From NCBI GenBank assembly GCA_023473795.1, contig JAMCYS010000102.1, positions 1 through 35,497 of the forward strand: a stretch of DNA of 35,497 bases, in the 5' to 3' direction. A program made the position numbers and the translations under genes. The notes below the pieces were generated by a model, which saw nothing but the letters and a program-made list of their open reading frames with translations, had not been told where the DNA came from and made no database searches. Positions 1 through 8,098 of this stretch are shown here, in pieces. How positions within the stretch are numbered: position 1 is the first letter of the stretch; the number at the start of each line of letters is the position of its first letter. This DNA is from Chloroflexota bacterium (GTDB lineage: Bacteria > Chloroflexota > UBA6077 > FW602-bin22 > JAMCYS01).

Positions 1-606
1 CACGTAAGTGCCGGCGATCTTGTCGTGCCAGCCCTGCTTGTAGGCGTCGACGCCGATCCAGATGAAGCCGAGGCCGAAGACGATCGCCGAGACGATGTAG
101 CCGAGGTAGCGGCCCAGGGCGCGGCCGGCCCCGATCTGGCGGCCGTCCGGCCCGACGATCTTGTAGCCTAGTATCAGCTTGCCGACCGTCGCTCCCGCCA
201 GGGGCGGCAGGGCAACGTAGTAGGCCAGACCAAAGATGAAGCTGACGAGATTGGTCGTGCTAAGGACCGCGCTCTCCCGCACGCCGCCGAGGGCACCCAT
301 CAGGCCGAAGACGAAACCGAATATGGCCCCCAGCACGCCGAGAAGTATGGCGTCGATGAGCCAGGCCACCAGCCGGATCCAGAAACCGCCGTAGGGGAAG
401 ACGGCCGCCTGTACCGGCACCCCAGTTACCGCCGGTCCGTAGCCGCCGGACGCGGGGTAGAGCGGCTGGGTCGATGCCGCCGTGGGCTCCAGGGGCGGCA
501 TGGCCTCCGAGCCAGCGCCGGCCGCGGCCAGCTCGGCCCCGCAGACGTGGCAGAAACGAACCTCCGGGCCGTCCGGATTGGCGGCCCCGCAGCGCGAGCA
601 GAACAC
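1..606 (-). CDS. RDD-family membrane protein with N-terminal zinc ribbon (3' end cut by window)
   Basis: The frame is open from a GTG at 606 to the window edge, giving 202 residues. The N-terminus carries two CxxC pairs (C3/C6 and C19/C22), a zinc-ribbon of the kind found on many bacterial membrane proteins. A low-complexity linker follows, then three or more hydrophobic segments. The segment starting around residue 75 (GGFWIRLVAWLIDAILLG) has the Arg and Asp of the RDD family, and the last visible residues (GWHDKIAGTYV) match the usual RDD C-terminus, so only a few residues are missing. GGAGG lies just upstream of the GTG, which decides the start over upstream frames. Function in this family is poorly defined; transport of small osmolytes or ions has been proposed for some members. 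Confidence 0.8.
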   Translation of the reverse strand, partial: MFCSRCGAANPDGPEVRFCHVCGAELAAAGAGSEAMPPLEPTAASTQPLYPASGGYGPAVTGVPVQAAVFPYGGFWIRLVAWLIDAILLGVLGAIFGFVFGLMGALGGVRESAVLSTTNLVSFIFGLAYYVALPPLAGATVGKLILGYKIVGPDGRQIGAGRALGRYLGYIVSAIVFGLGFIWIGVDAYKQGWHDKIAGTYV

Positions 607-672
607 CCCAGCACCTCCCAGCCCCAAGTCTTGCCGCATTCTTCCGGCTTCGCCGTTTCCCAGCTTGAGATG

Positions 673-701
673 AAGGTACCACCGGCCCGCCTGCCAGTCA
701 A
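673..701 (-). promoter_or_regulatory. Putative promoter of the RDD-protein gene
   Basis: On the minus strand TTGACT (701-696) is followed after 17 bases by TACCTT (678-673). This would start transcription near 666, about 60 bases before the GTG at 606. The -10 keeps only the TAnnnT core, so the call is tentative. Confidence 0.35.
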
Positions 702-815
702 GGGGCAGTCAGTAGAATGTCAGTTATGGCCAGGTCGCCGTGGAATCCTGTGTTTCGTGGGCCCGGGCTGGTCTGCCGGCTATCTTGAACCGATAGGCCA
801 TATAGCCCCCGTCCT

Positions 816-864
816 GTAGCGCCGGGGCCATGTCCCCCGAAGGGGGGCTTGTCCCCGGCGCTAC
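816..864. repeat. Inverted repeat, GTAGCGCCGGGG family
   Basis: Perfect 12-base arms, GTAGCGCCGGGG at 816-827 and its complement at 853-864, enclose a nested CCCCC GAA GGGGG hairpin. It lies just beyond the rph stop codon and could act as its transcription end. Related pieces occur at about 6045-6092 and 28865-28892, so it belongs to a dispersed family rather than being a gene-specific terminator. Confidence 0.7.
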
Positions 865-883
865 GACTGGCGAGTTGGTCTGT

Positions 884-1606
884 CTAGGAGCCGATGGCCT
901 TCCGTTGGGCGACCAGTACCTGGGCTATGCCGGCGGCGGCCAGGTCGAGCAGGCGGCCCATCTGCTGGCGGTCGAAGGGCTTGCCTTCGGCCGTGCCCTG
1001 TACCTCCACCAGCTCGCCGGCCCCGGTCATCACGACGTTGAAGTCGACCTCCGCCCGCACGTCCTCGACGTAGGCCAGGTCGAGCAGGGCCTCGCCGTCG
1101 ACGATGCCGACGCTGGTGGCGGCCACGGCCCCGCGCAGGGGGCTGCGAGGGATGGCGCCCCCGGCCACTAGCTTGGCCACTGCCAGCGCCAGGGCGACGT
1201 AGCCGCCCGTGATGGCCGCCGTGCGCGTGCCGCCGTCGGCCTGCAGGACGTCGCAGTCGACGGTGATCGTGCGCTCGCCCAGGGCGGCGAGGTCGGTGAC
1301 TCCGCGTAGAGAGCGGCCGATGAGGCGCTGGATCTCCTGCGTGCGTCCGCCGGGCCGGCCCGCCGTGACCTCGCGGGGGCTGCGCTTGAGCGTGGCCCGG
1401 GGCAGCATCGCGTACTCGCCCGTCACCCAGCCCTGGCCGCCTTTGCCGCGCAGGAAGGCCGGCAGCGTCTCCTCGACGCTGGCGGTGCAGAGGACCCAGG
1501 TATCGCCCAGCTCGACCAGGGCCGAGCCCTCGGGGAAACGTAGGTAGTTCGGGGTAATGCGCAAGGGCCGCAACTGATCGCTGGCCCGGCCATCAACTCG
1601 TGGCAT
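884..1606 (-). CDS. rph: Ribonuclease PH
   Basis: Phosphorolytic 3'-5' exoribonuclease that trims the 3' ends of tRNA precursors using inorganic phosphate. The 240 residues are the normal family length. Visible family features are the N-terminal [18 protein letters not shown] block, the phosphate-binding region around [16 protein letters not shown] (residues about 86-102), the [13 protein letters not shown] block, and the acidic catalytic region [17 protein letters not shown] near residues 170-190. GGAGGAG lies six bases before the ATG at 1606. It stands alone: repeats flank it on both sides, and no rdgB/ham1 partner follows in the window. Confidence 0.97.
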   Translation of the reverse strand: MPRVDGRASDQLRPLRITPNYLRFPEGSALVELGDTWVLCTASVEETLPAFLRGKGGQGWVTGEYAMLPRATLKRSPREVTAGRPGGRTQEIQRLIGRSLRGVTDLAALGERTITVDCDVLQADGGTRTAAITGGYVALALAVAKLVAGGAIPRSPLRGAVAATSVGIVDGEALLDLAYVEDVRAEVDFNVVMTGAGELVEVQGTAEGKPFDRQQMGRLLDLAAAGIAQVLVAQRKAIGS

Positions 1607-1627
1607 AGAGACTCCTCCGATCGCTAG

Positions 1628-1726
1628 TGATGAGTGATGAGTACTGAGTGATGGGTGGAGGGCACGGGCGAAAGGCCAGCTCCCTCTGCTCCTCGTTACT
1701 CATCTCTCATTTCTCACTACTCATCA
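1628..1726. repeat. Mirrored heptad tandem repeats (TGATGAG / CTCATCA)
   Basis: Four head-to-tail seven-base units of TGATGAG type (1628-1655) face four units of the complementary CTCATCA type (1699-1726), about 43 bases apart. As RNA the two tracts could form a long imperfect hairpin between the Fe-S oxidoreductase gene and rph. The second tract runs into the 3' end of the oxidoreductase gene and encodes its last residues (VMSSEK). Confidence 0.7.
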
Positions 1727-3731
1727 CTCGTTCTGCCAGCACCTCGACCACGTCCACGACGCGTGGTGGGTCCGCCAGGCCCAGGTCGGCCAGGCCGTTC
1801 GTCAACATGCTCAGGCAGTAGGGACAGGCCACGGCGACCGCGGGGGCGCCGCTCGCGGCCACCTCCCTCGCCCGGGCCTGGTTGATGCGCTGGCCGGTCC
1901 GCTCTTCCAGCCAGCTGCGCCCGCCCCCGCCGCCGCAGCAGAAGCTCTTCTGTCGCTGCCGTCGCAGTTCGATCACGGCCACCCCCGCCGCCGCCAGCAC
2001 CCGCCGGGGCTCCTCATAGAGCCCGTTGTGCCGGCCCAGGTAGCAGGGGTCGTGGTAGGCCAGGGTGCCGCCGTCGCCGCTCTTCATTGGCAAGCGGCCT
2101 TCGACAAGAAGCTGGCCGAGCAGTTCGGACGTGTGCACCACCTGGAAATTGCCCCCGAACTGCGGGTACTCGTTCTTGAGCGTGTTGTAGCAGTGCGGGC
2201 AGTGGACGAGAATCTTCTTGACCCCCAGCCCGTGCAGCGTCTCGACGTTGGCCTGGGCCAGCAACTGGTATAGGTACTCGTTGCCCAAACGCCGGGCCGG
2301 ATCGCCGCAGCAACTCTCGTCCGCACCCAGGACGGCGAAGCTCACCCCGGCCGCCCGCGGGAGGCGCGCCAGGGCCGCCGCCACCCTGCCGTTGCGCTCG
2401 TCGGCGGCCGCGTTGCAGCCCACCCACCAGAGGTACTCCGCCCCGCTCACCGCACTCCACAGCGGCAGGCCCCGCTCCCCCGCCCAGGCGCCGCGGGCCT
2501 GGGGCCCCACCGGCCAGGGGCAGCCGGCGTTCTCCAGATTGCGGAAAGGCGCCTGTAATTCGGCCGGGAAGCGGCTCTCGCTCAGCACCAGGTAGCGACG
2601 CATGTCCACCAGCTTGGGGATGTGCTCGACAGCCACTGGGCAATGTTCCTGGCAGGCGCGACAGGTGGTGCAGGCCCAGATCGCCTCTTCCTCGATGCGC
2701 CCGCCGATCAGCCCGGCTCGCGGCGACTGCGACTCCGGCTTGGCCCCGGTCAGGAGCGCCGGCCCGGCCGCCGTCAACTCGTCGCGCAGGTCGAGGACGA
2801 TCTTCTTGGGGCTGAGCGGCTTCGCCGTGTTCCAGGCCGGGCAGTTGTCCTGGCAGCGCCCGCAGCGCATACAGGCGTCGGTGTCGAGCAGCTGCTTCCA
2901 GGTGAACTCCTCTACCTTGCCCACGCCGTAGGTCTCGGCCTCCTCGAGGTTGGCGATGGGAGCCAGCGCCCCCGCCGGCTGGCGGGAGTGCAGGAACAGG
3001 TTGGCGGGCGCCGTCAACAGGTGCAGCAGCTTCGTGTAGCCAACCAGGCCGAGGAAGCCGAACGCTAGCAGCAGGTGCAACCACCAGTTGGCGCCGTGCA
3101 GGGCCAGCAGAGCGCCCTTGTCTACCCCGGCCGCCAGCAGACCCTGGGCCAGCGCCCAGCCGACGGGTGACCAGACCTCGAACGACGGCAGGGTGACGGC
3201 GATGCGTGCCGCCTCCTCGAGGAAGCCGCCCACGAGCACGAGAAAGAGCAGCGAGAGAATAGCCAGGTCCTCCCGGCGGTTCTGCACGCCGGGATGACGC
3301 CACTTGCAGCGGAGGTAGGCGAAAAGCAGCACCGCGAGGATGCCCGCCAGACCGGCGACGTCGAGGACAAACGAGTAGGCGAGGTAGAAGTCTCCCGCCA
3401 GAAAGCGCTCGCCGAACAGCGGCGCCGTCAGGTCCTCCTGCAGCATTATCAGCAGCGTGCCGAGGGTGAGAAAGGCGAAGCCCCAGAAGAGGAGGAAGTG
3501 CGCCACGCCTGGGTAGCGCTCGCGCAGCAAGCCGGTGTGGGCCAGGACAGGCCCCAGGGTGGCCCGCAGCCGTGCCCATAGCGCGTCGCCGCGCCGCTCC
3601 GCCTGTCCCAGCCGCCAGAGGCGCAGGCGTCCGTAGAGCCCGTAACTGGCTACCGCCACGAGGACGGCGAAGACCGGATAGATCAGAAGACGCGCGTACT
3701 CGACGTTCCAGTAGATCTCGCGGGTCGGCAT
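1707..3731 (-). CDS. Membrane-bound Fe-S oxidoreductase with NarI-like and CCG (HdrD-like) domains; FadF/EMO-like
   Basis: The 674-residue protein starts with about five to six membrane helices (residues 15-35, 75-97, 115-140, 155-175, 190-235) of the NarI-like cytochrome b type, with several His residues that could bind heme. A soluble domain with two 4Fe-4S motifs follows (C287/C290/C293/C297 and C354/C357/C360/C364). Two CCG-type cysteine-rich domains follow; the ESCCGD and KSFCCGGGGG motifs are visible. This order is that of Bacillus FadF and of membrane oxidoreductases proposed to pass electrons from electron-transfer flavoprotein (EtfAB) to menaquinone. No etfAB or acyl-CoA dehydrogenase is nearby, so the partner is inferred only. 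The ATG at 3731 has AAGGA unusually close to it. Confidence 0.85.
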   Translation of the reverse strand: MPTREIYWNVEYARLLIYPVFAVLVAVASYGLYGRLRLWRLGQAERRGDALWARLRATLGPVLAHTGLLRERYPGVAHFLLFWGFAFLTLGTLLIMLQEDLTAPLFGERFLAGDFYLAYSFVLDVAGLAGILAVLLFAYLRCKWRHPGVQNRREDLAILSLLFLVLVGGFLEEAARIAVTLPSFEVWSPVGWALAQGLLAAGVDKGALLALHGANWWLHLLLAFGFLGLVGYTKLLHLLTAPANLFLHSRQPAGALAPIANLEEAETYGVGKVEEFTWKQLLDTDACMRCGRCQDNCPAWNTAKPLSPKKIVLDLRDELTAAGPALLTGAKPESQSPRAGLIGGRIEEEAIWACTTCRACQEHCPVAVEHIPKLVDMRRYLVLSESRFPAELQAPFRNLENAGCPWPVGPQARGAWAGERGLPLWSAVSGAEYLWWVGCNAAADERNGRVAAALARLPRAAGVSFAVLGADESCCGDPARRLGNEYLYQLLAQANVETLHGLGVKKILVHCPHCYNTLKNEYPQFGGNFQVVHTSELLGQLLVEGRLPMKSGDGGTLAYHDPCYLGRHNGLYEEPRRVLAAAGVAVIELRRQRQKSFCCGGGGGRSWLEERTGQRINQARAREVAASGAPAVAVACPYCLSMLTNGLADLGLADPPRVVDVVEVLAERVMSSEK

Positions 3732-3803
3732 TTTCCTTAACCACCGCTCCTGAAGGTCCTGCGAAATGCCAGCTTCTGGCAGGGCAGAGAGCCGGGGCGC
3801 GGG

Positions 3804-3860
3804 CGTGCTGAAGCCCGCTACTACAAGCAGCCACCGTTCGTAGCAGCGGGCTTGAGCACG
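3804..3860. repeat. Inverted repeat with 21-base arms
   Basis: Arms at 3804-3824 and 3840-3860 (CGTGCTGAAGCCCGCTAC type) match with two differences and surround a 15-base loop. It lies in the 250-base gap between the oxidoreductase and phosphodiesterase genes, where no convincing coding frame is visible. Confidence 0.65.
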
Positions 3861-3937
3861 ACCATCTGCCTAGCGAACGGGGGCATTGACCGCCTAGCCG
3901 CGGGGGCAAACGAGCGTGCTCCGACGAAGGGTGGTCG

Positions 3938-3971
3938 TTCTTGGTAGCGCGGATCACCGCGCTACCAAGAA
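3938..3971 (-). terminator. Perfect hairpin after the phosphodiesterase gene
   Basis: The 15-base arms TTCTTGGTAGCGCGG and complement are exact, with a four-base loop, ten bases beyond the stop codon at 3982. No T-tract follows on the minus strand, so it may be a processing or stability hairpin rather than a classical intrinsic terminator. Confidence 0.55.
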
Positions 3972-3981
3972 TGTTCTCCCC

Positions 3982-5907
3982 TTAGCACATAGGCGGGCGC
4001 TCGACCATCCTCTTCAGACGCTCGACGTTGCGGCGGAGCGATTCCGTCTCTTTGAAGGGCGCCTCGGGATCATCCAGGGCCTGGTAGAGCACACCACCCT
4101 CGGCCTGCGCCGGCACCGGCAGCCCCGTCAGGTAGCAGATGGTGGGCACCAGGTCGGTCAGATGCACGGTGCGCTTGAGCACCTCGCCCTGCTTCACGCC
4201 CGGGCCGGCCATAATGAACACGCCCCGCATGTCGCCAATGCTTACCCGGGCCGTCGGCAGGAACTCGCCATGCTCCTTGCCGAAGCGAGGGTCTACCGCA
4301 TAGATGACGTCCCCCGACTTGGGGTGATCGAGGTTGAGGCAGCGGGCGTCTTCACGAGTGAGGGCGAGCGTGATCGGATGCAGGCCGGTCTTGGGGTCGC
4401 GGTACTCGTGCAGAACATCGAGCACCTGCTGCACCACCTGCTCGTACTCGGCGCGCTGCTGATAATGCTGCAGAGGGTCGCGTCCCTTCAGGTTCACGTA
4501 GACGTGGATGTGGCGCTGGCCCACGGCCTTGGTCTTGCCCCAGTCGATCTGCCTCGCCTTGCCTTCCTCGGCAGGCTTGTAGACCAGCAGACCCGCCTTC
4601 TCCAAAATGTCCTGCACGGAGTAGCTGGCCATCGACGCCTTGACGCCGTGGTCGGAGATGAAGACCACCAGCGTCTTGTCGTCCGCGGCTTCGAGAATGC
4701 GCCCGTAGCAGCGATCCATGCCCTGGTAGAGGGTCAGTTCCATCGCCTCGAAGCGCTTTATCGTCTCCGGGCTGTCGGAGGTGGCCGGGTCGAGGTCCAC
4801 CGAGAAGGTGTGGTAGAACCAGTCGATGGTGTGAATGTGCATGAAGTACAAGTCCCAGGGCTTGTTCTTCAGCAGGTAGAGCGCCGCGTCGGCCAGCCAC
4901 TCGTGGGTCAGCTCGCAGGTCTCGACGAGTGTCTGGTCGTCGATCCATTCCATTTGGTGCGACTCCCAGCCCGCGCGGCCCATCGGCATGCCCATCTCGG
5001 ACTTGATCTCGTCCTCGATAGCCTCCGGGGCGCCCCAGCCGCGCAGGCCGCAGAGGCCGGGGATGAAGATGCGCAGCTGCTCGGCGTCGGGAGAGAGCTC
5101 CACCATCTTCATACGGAAGACGGCCGGCTTGGGCCCTTCGTTGGAGTCGAAGGAGTCGTAGATGTTCTCGGTCCACTGGCCGGGCTTGAGGCGGGCGTAG
5201 ACGCCGGCCTTGTTCTTGGCCTTGGCCACCACGACCGTGTCGTAGCTCTTGCCGTCGCTACTGTCAACCAGCAGCTGCCACTTGATGGGCGCCATCTGGA
5301 ACTGGGAGCGACGCACTACCAGCGTGACCTCGGCCTCCTTGGCCTTGGGGGAGTGCTCGACGCCCTCCCAGCCCTTGGCCGGCTGCCAGACGGCCTGGGC
5401 GGCGAAGGGGAAGGGCTCGGTGGCGATGAGCATGTCGTGGGTCAGATTGTACTGGGTGAAGACGGCCCGCGGCACGTTGATGCGCCAGTCGTTGATGTTG
5501 TTGCCGAAGCCCGAGATGCGGTAGCCATCCTTGGGCTGGGTGGGCCAGCTGGTGGGCCAGGAGACGATGATCGACTTCTTGCCCGCCCTCTCGGCGGCCG
5601 TCCAGATTGCCTCGGCCTCGACCTCGCGCGCGTCCAGGTTCTGGTGCACCTCGTCCAGCTGGTCGCCCGGGATGTGGCCGTCGAAATCAGTGATGCCGTG
5701 GGTGCCCGGCCAGGCGCCGGTCGCCATGGTGGTCCAGTTGGGCGGGGTGATGGTCGGGAATGGCACTAGGCAGTTGGGCGACCAAACGCCCGCGTCCATA
5801 ATGCGCTGGATGTTGGGCAGTTTGCCCTCGCGCGCATACTGGTACACTCGCGCGGCGACGGGGGAATCGATCCCCATCACCATTACCTTCTCGATCTTGT
5901 TGGGCAT
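3982..5907 (-). CDS. Alkaline-phosphatase-superfamily phosphodiesterase (type I phosphodiesterase/nucleotide pyrophosphatase fold)
   Basis: The 641-residue protein has the two-metal site of this superfamily: D14 in VMGIDS, the likely nucleophile T54 in PTITPPNWTTMATG, an Asp/His pair in HTIDWFYHTF, the SDHG motif, and a late His in KEHGEFLPT. No signal peptide is visible, so it is probably cytoplasmic. The family hydrolyses phosphate mono- or diesters; the substrate cannot be read from the sequence. GGAG stands seven bases before the ATG. It is followed upstream by genes for two solute-binding proteins, and it has a paralogue at 31491-33479 with the same motif order, including the insertion-rich middle part. 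Confidence 0.88.
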   Translation of the reverse strand: MPNKIEKVMVMGIDSPVAARVYQYAREGKLPNIQRIMDAGVWSPNCLVPFPTITPPNWTTMATGAWPGTHGITDFDGHIPGDQLDEVHQNLDAREVEAEAIWTAAERAGKKSIIVSWPTSWPTQPKDGYRISGFGNNINDWRINVPRAVFTQYNLTHDMLIATEPFPFAAQAVWQPAKGWEGVEHSPKAKEAEVTLVVRRSQFQMAPIKWQLLVDSSDGKSYDTVVVAKAKNKAGVYARLKPGQWTENIYDSFDSNEGPKPAVFRMKMVELSPDAEQLRIFIPGLCGLRGWGAPEAIEDEIKSEMGMPMGRAGWESHQMEWIDDQTLVETCELTHEWLADAALYLLKNKPWDLYFMHIHTIDWFYHTFSVDLDPATSDSPETIKRFEAMELTLYQGMDRCYGRILEAADDKTLVVFISDHGVKASMASYSVQDILEKAGLLVYKPAEEGKARQIDWGKTKAVGQRHIHVYVNLKGRDPLQHYQQRAEYEQVVQQVLDVLHEYRDPKTGLHPITLALTREDARCLNLDHPKSGDVIYAVDPRFGKEHGEFLPTARVSIGDMRGVFIMAGPGVKQGEVLKRTVHLTDLVPTICYLTGLPVPAQAEGGVLYQALDDPEAPFKETESLRRNVERLKRMVERPPMC

Positions 5908-6221
5908 GACTTACTCCTACGAATTATGACTCCGGTTCCGACCGTCGGGGCGGGGCGCTGTACCCGCCCACCTGGCCCCGCAGGGCCCACGCAGGCACGG
6001 TGGCCGGGCTCTGTCCCGGCCACCGTGGCGCAGCGAGACGACCGGACGGCCGGGGACAAGCCCCCTGTCGGGGACAGGGCCCCGGCGCTACGTTGTGAGG
6101 CGACTGAAGCCGCCGTCGTCCATACTATTGGCACTTATACCAGAGGTGATCGAAACCCGGCGCCTACGGCACTTACGGGCTTATGTGGCCAATGTGTATT
6201 GTGCGTCTGTCAGGAAGGACC
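5908..6221. repeat. Intergenic repeat cluster with a perfect hairpin at 5996-6027
   Basis: This 314-base gap has no supported gene. CACGGTGGCCGGG (5996-6008) and its exact complement (6015-6027) form a 13-base stem with a six-base loop, downstream of the solute-binding gene that ends at 6222. Next to it, 6045-6092 carries two GGGGACA-type hairpins ending in CCCCGGCGCTAC, the same end as the repeat at 816-864. Confidence 0.6.
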
Positions 6222-7883
6222 CTACTTCTCCATCCAGACGTTGCCGACCAGCGGCGTGTTCTCCAGGTCGTAGCCAAAGCCCTTGACGTAGTTGGCGTAG
6301 ACCCAGGTTCGCTGCTGGGGAGCGACGACGACGGTGAAGCACTCGTCCAGCGCCATCTCCTGGATCTTGCGCGCCGTGGCCACGCGCTTGGTCTGATCCA
6401 GGGTGGAGTTGAGCTCCTTGCGCAGGGCGTCCCACTCGGCGTTGTCCCAGTGGGTCCAGTTGCCCTCCTTGAAGTTGGTCCAGGCCTTGGCGGCAGTGAC
6501 CAGAGTGCCGGGGTCGCGGTTGGCCCGGCCATAGGAATGGATGGCCGCCACGATGTTGCCGGGGGTCATCCGGGCCTCGTATTGGGCGATCTCGAGGTCG
6601 ACGATGTTGATATTGACGCCGATCTTCTTCAAGTCGGCCTGCATGATCTGCGCTAGCTCGCCGTAGCCCAGGCCGCGCTTGGAGGCGGTCATCAGTTCCA
6701 GATCAAAGCCTTTGGGATAGCCTCCCTCTGCCAGGAGGGACTTGGCCTTGTCCAGGTCGAAGCCGACCTTGCCCTCCAGGTCTTTCTGGTAAGCCCAGGA
6801 GTGGCTGGCCCACATCAGGCAGGTAGACTGGACCATGCCCTGGAGGATGGTCTTGCAGAAGCGGGCCCGGTCGATGGACCAGGCGATGGCCTGGCGGACC
6901 TTCTTGTTGTCCAGCGGCTTGACGGTGACGTTGAGGGCTACGTCGTAGAGCGTGGGGCCCGGCGCGCCGAGGTCGCAGACGAACTTGTTGGACTGGCCCT
7001 GCAGGCGCACGTAGTCGGAGTTGTTGGGCTGCCAGATGGCGTCCACCGCTCCGGACTCGACGTTGATGGCTAGGCTGGCCAGGTCGGGGATGTCGCGGAT
7101 CACGTACCTGTCCAGATATGGCTTGCCGCTGTCCCAGTAGTCCTTGTGGGCCACCAACTCGAGGCGGTCGTTGGGGATGTACTTGTCGAGCTTGAAGGGG
7201 CCGGTGCCGTTGGCGGTCTTGCTGAGATCGGCGAGGGCATCCTTGTCCATGATGTACATCATGCCCAGCAGGTCGAAGACGCCGGGGTAAATGCCGTCGA
7301 ACTTGAGCACCGCGGTGTACTTATCCGGTGTCTCCACGCCCTTGATCGTCTTGAACATCGAGCGCATAGTGACTTCTTCATTGGTGGTGGCGAAGTCCCA
7401 AGTGTTCTTGACGTCGGCTGAGGTGAACTCGCGCCCGTTGTGGAACTTGACGCCCTCCCGCAGCTTGAGGGTGACCGTCTTGCCATCGGCCGAGATGTCC
7501 CACTTCGTGGCCAGTTCGGGCTGCGGCTGCAGGTTCTGGTCGTAATTGACCAGGGTGTTATAGAGGGCGCGCATGAAGGCGTAGTGGCCCATGTTCGTCT
7601 GCAGGGGGTTGAACTTGGTCATAGCCATCGTGCGCGCGAGTGTGAAGGTGCCGCCCTTCTTGGGCCCGGCGGCCGCTTTGGTGGCCGCAGCCGGGGCCTG
7701 GGTCGCCGCCGGGGCCTGGGTCGCGGCAGGCTTCGGCGCCTCCGTGGCTTTGGGCGCCGGGGCGGTAGTGGGCGCGGGCGCCGCCGGCTGGGCGCAAGCC
7801 GTCAGCAGGCCGAGCCCGGCCGCGGCGCCACCGGCTTTCAGGAAGTCCCTACGTTTCAAGAGTCTCTTCTTGTTCTCTACCAT
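6222..7883 (-). CDS. ABC-transporter solute-binding lipoprotein, family 5 (peptide/DppA-like)
   Basis: The 553-residue protein starts with a twin-arginine-like signal (KRRDFLKAGG) that ends in a lipobox LTAC, so C30 should be lipidated and the protein held on the outer face of the membrane. An Ala/Pro/Thr linker runs to about residue 73. The family-5 core follows, with PELATKWDISADGKTVTLKL, the GVKFHNGREFTSADVK block and the usual C-terminal IAQYEARM region. Family-5 proteins bind peptides, nickel, glycosides or other solutes; the ligand is not readable. It is paralogous to the next gene. No permease or ATPase gene lies nearby. Confidence 0.92.
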   Translation of the reverse strand: MVENKKRLLKRRDFLKAGGAAAGLGLLTACAQPAAPAPTTAPAPKATEAPKPAATQAPAATQAPAAATKAAAGPKKGGTFTLARTMAMTKFNPLQTNMGHYAFMRALYNTLVNYDQNLQPQPELATKWDISADGKTVTLKLREGVKFHNGREFTSADVKNTWDFATTNEEVTMRSMFKTIKGVETPDKYTAVLKFDGIYPGVFDLLGMMYIMDKDALADLSKTANGTGPFKLDKYIPNDRLELVAHKDYWDSGKPYLDRYVIRDIPDLASLAINVESGAVDAIWQPNNSDYVRLQGQSNKFVCDLGAPGPTLYDVALNVTVKPLDNKKVRQAIAWSIDRARFCKTILQGMVQSTCLMWASHSWAYQKDLEGKVGFDLDKAKSLLAEGGYPKGFDLELMTASKRGLGYGELAQIMQADLKKIGVNINIVDLEIAQYEARMTPGNIVAAIHSYGRANRDPGTLVTAAKAWTNFKEGNWTHWDNAEWDALRKELNSTLDQTKRVATARKIQEMALDECFTVVVAPQQRTWVYANYVKGFGYDLENTPLVGNVWMEK

Positions 7884-8046
7884 GAGCGGTTCAGTCCTCT
7901 CCGTCCTCGAATATCTGAATGGCTAGCCCTCAGTTGACATCGGCAAACCCCAGTAGGGGGACAAGCAAGGCGCTGGCGCCATCGTAGCACGAGCCCGCGG
8001 CAGGCACAAGAGAGCCAATGTTCTTGACCACTCGGCGGACAACAAA

Positions 8047-8074
8047 CGTCCCCTTTCCCGGCGGGGAAGGGGGA
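8047..8074 (-). terminator. Intrinsic terminator of the second solute-binding gene
   Basis: A 12-base stem (GTCCCCTTTCCC against GGGAAGGGGGAC, one G-T pair) with loop GGCG begins 24 bases after the stop codon at 8099. On the minus strand it is followed by GTTTGTTG, a fair T-rich tail. The rest of 7884-8098 shows no gene. Confidence 0.6.
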
Positions 8075-8098
8075 CTAGGGGTCTAAGCTTCGCTGAAT

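Noticed and set aside
2014-3957. Second long minus-strand frame overlapping the Fe-S oxidoreductase
   Set aside because: Arg/Ala/Gly/Pro-rich out-of-frame translation, typical of GC-rich DNA; the true frame carries the Fe-S and CCG motifs.
3916-5769. Long plus-strand open frame opposite the first phosphodiesterase
   Set aside because: It is the antisense shadow of a well-supported gene with clear catalytic motifs; its own translation is His/Leu/Val-rich and has no recognisable domain.
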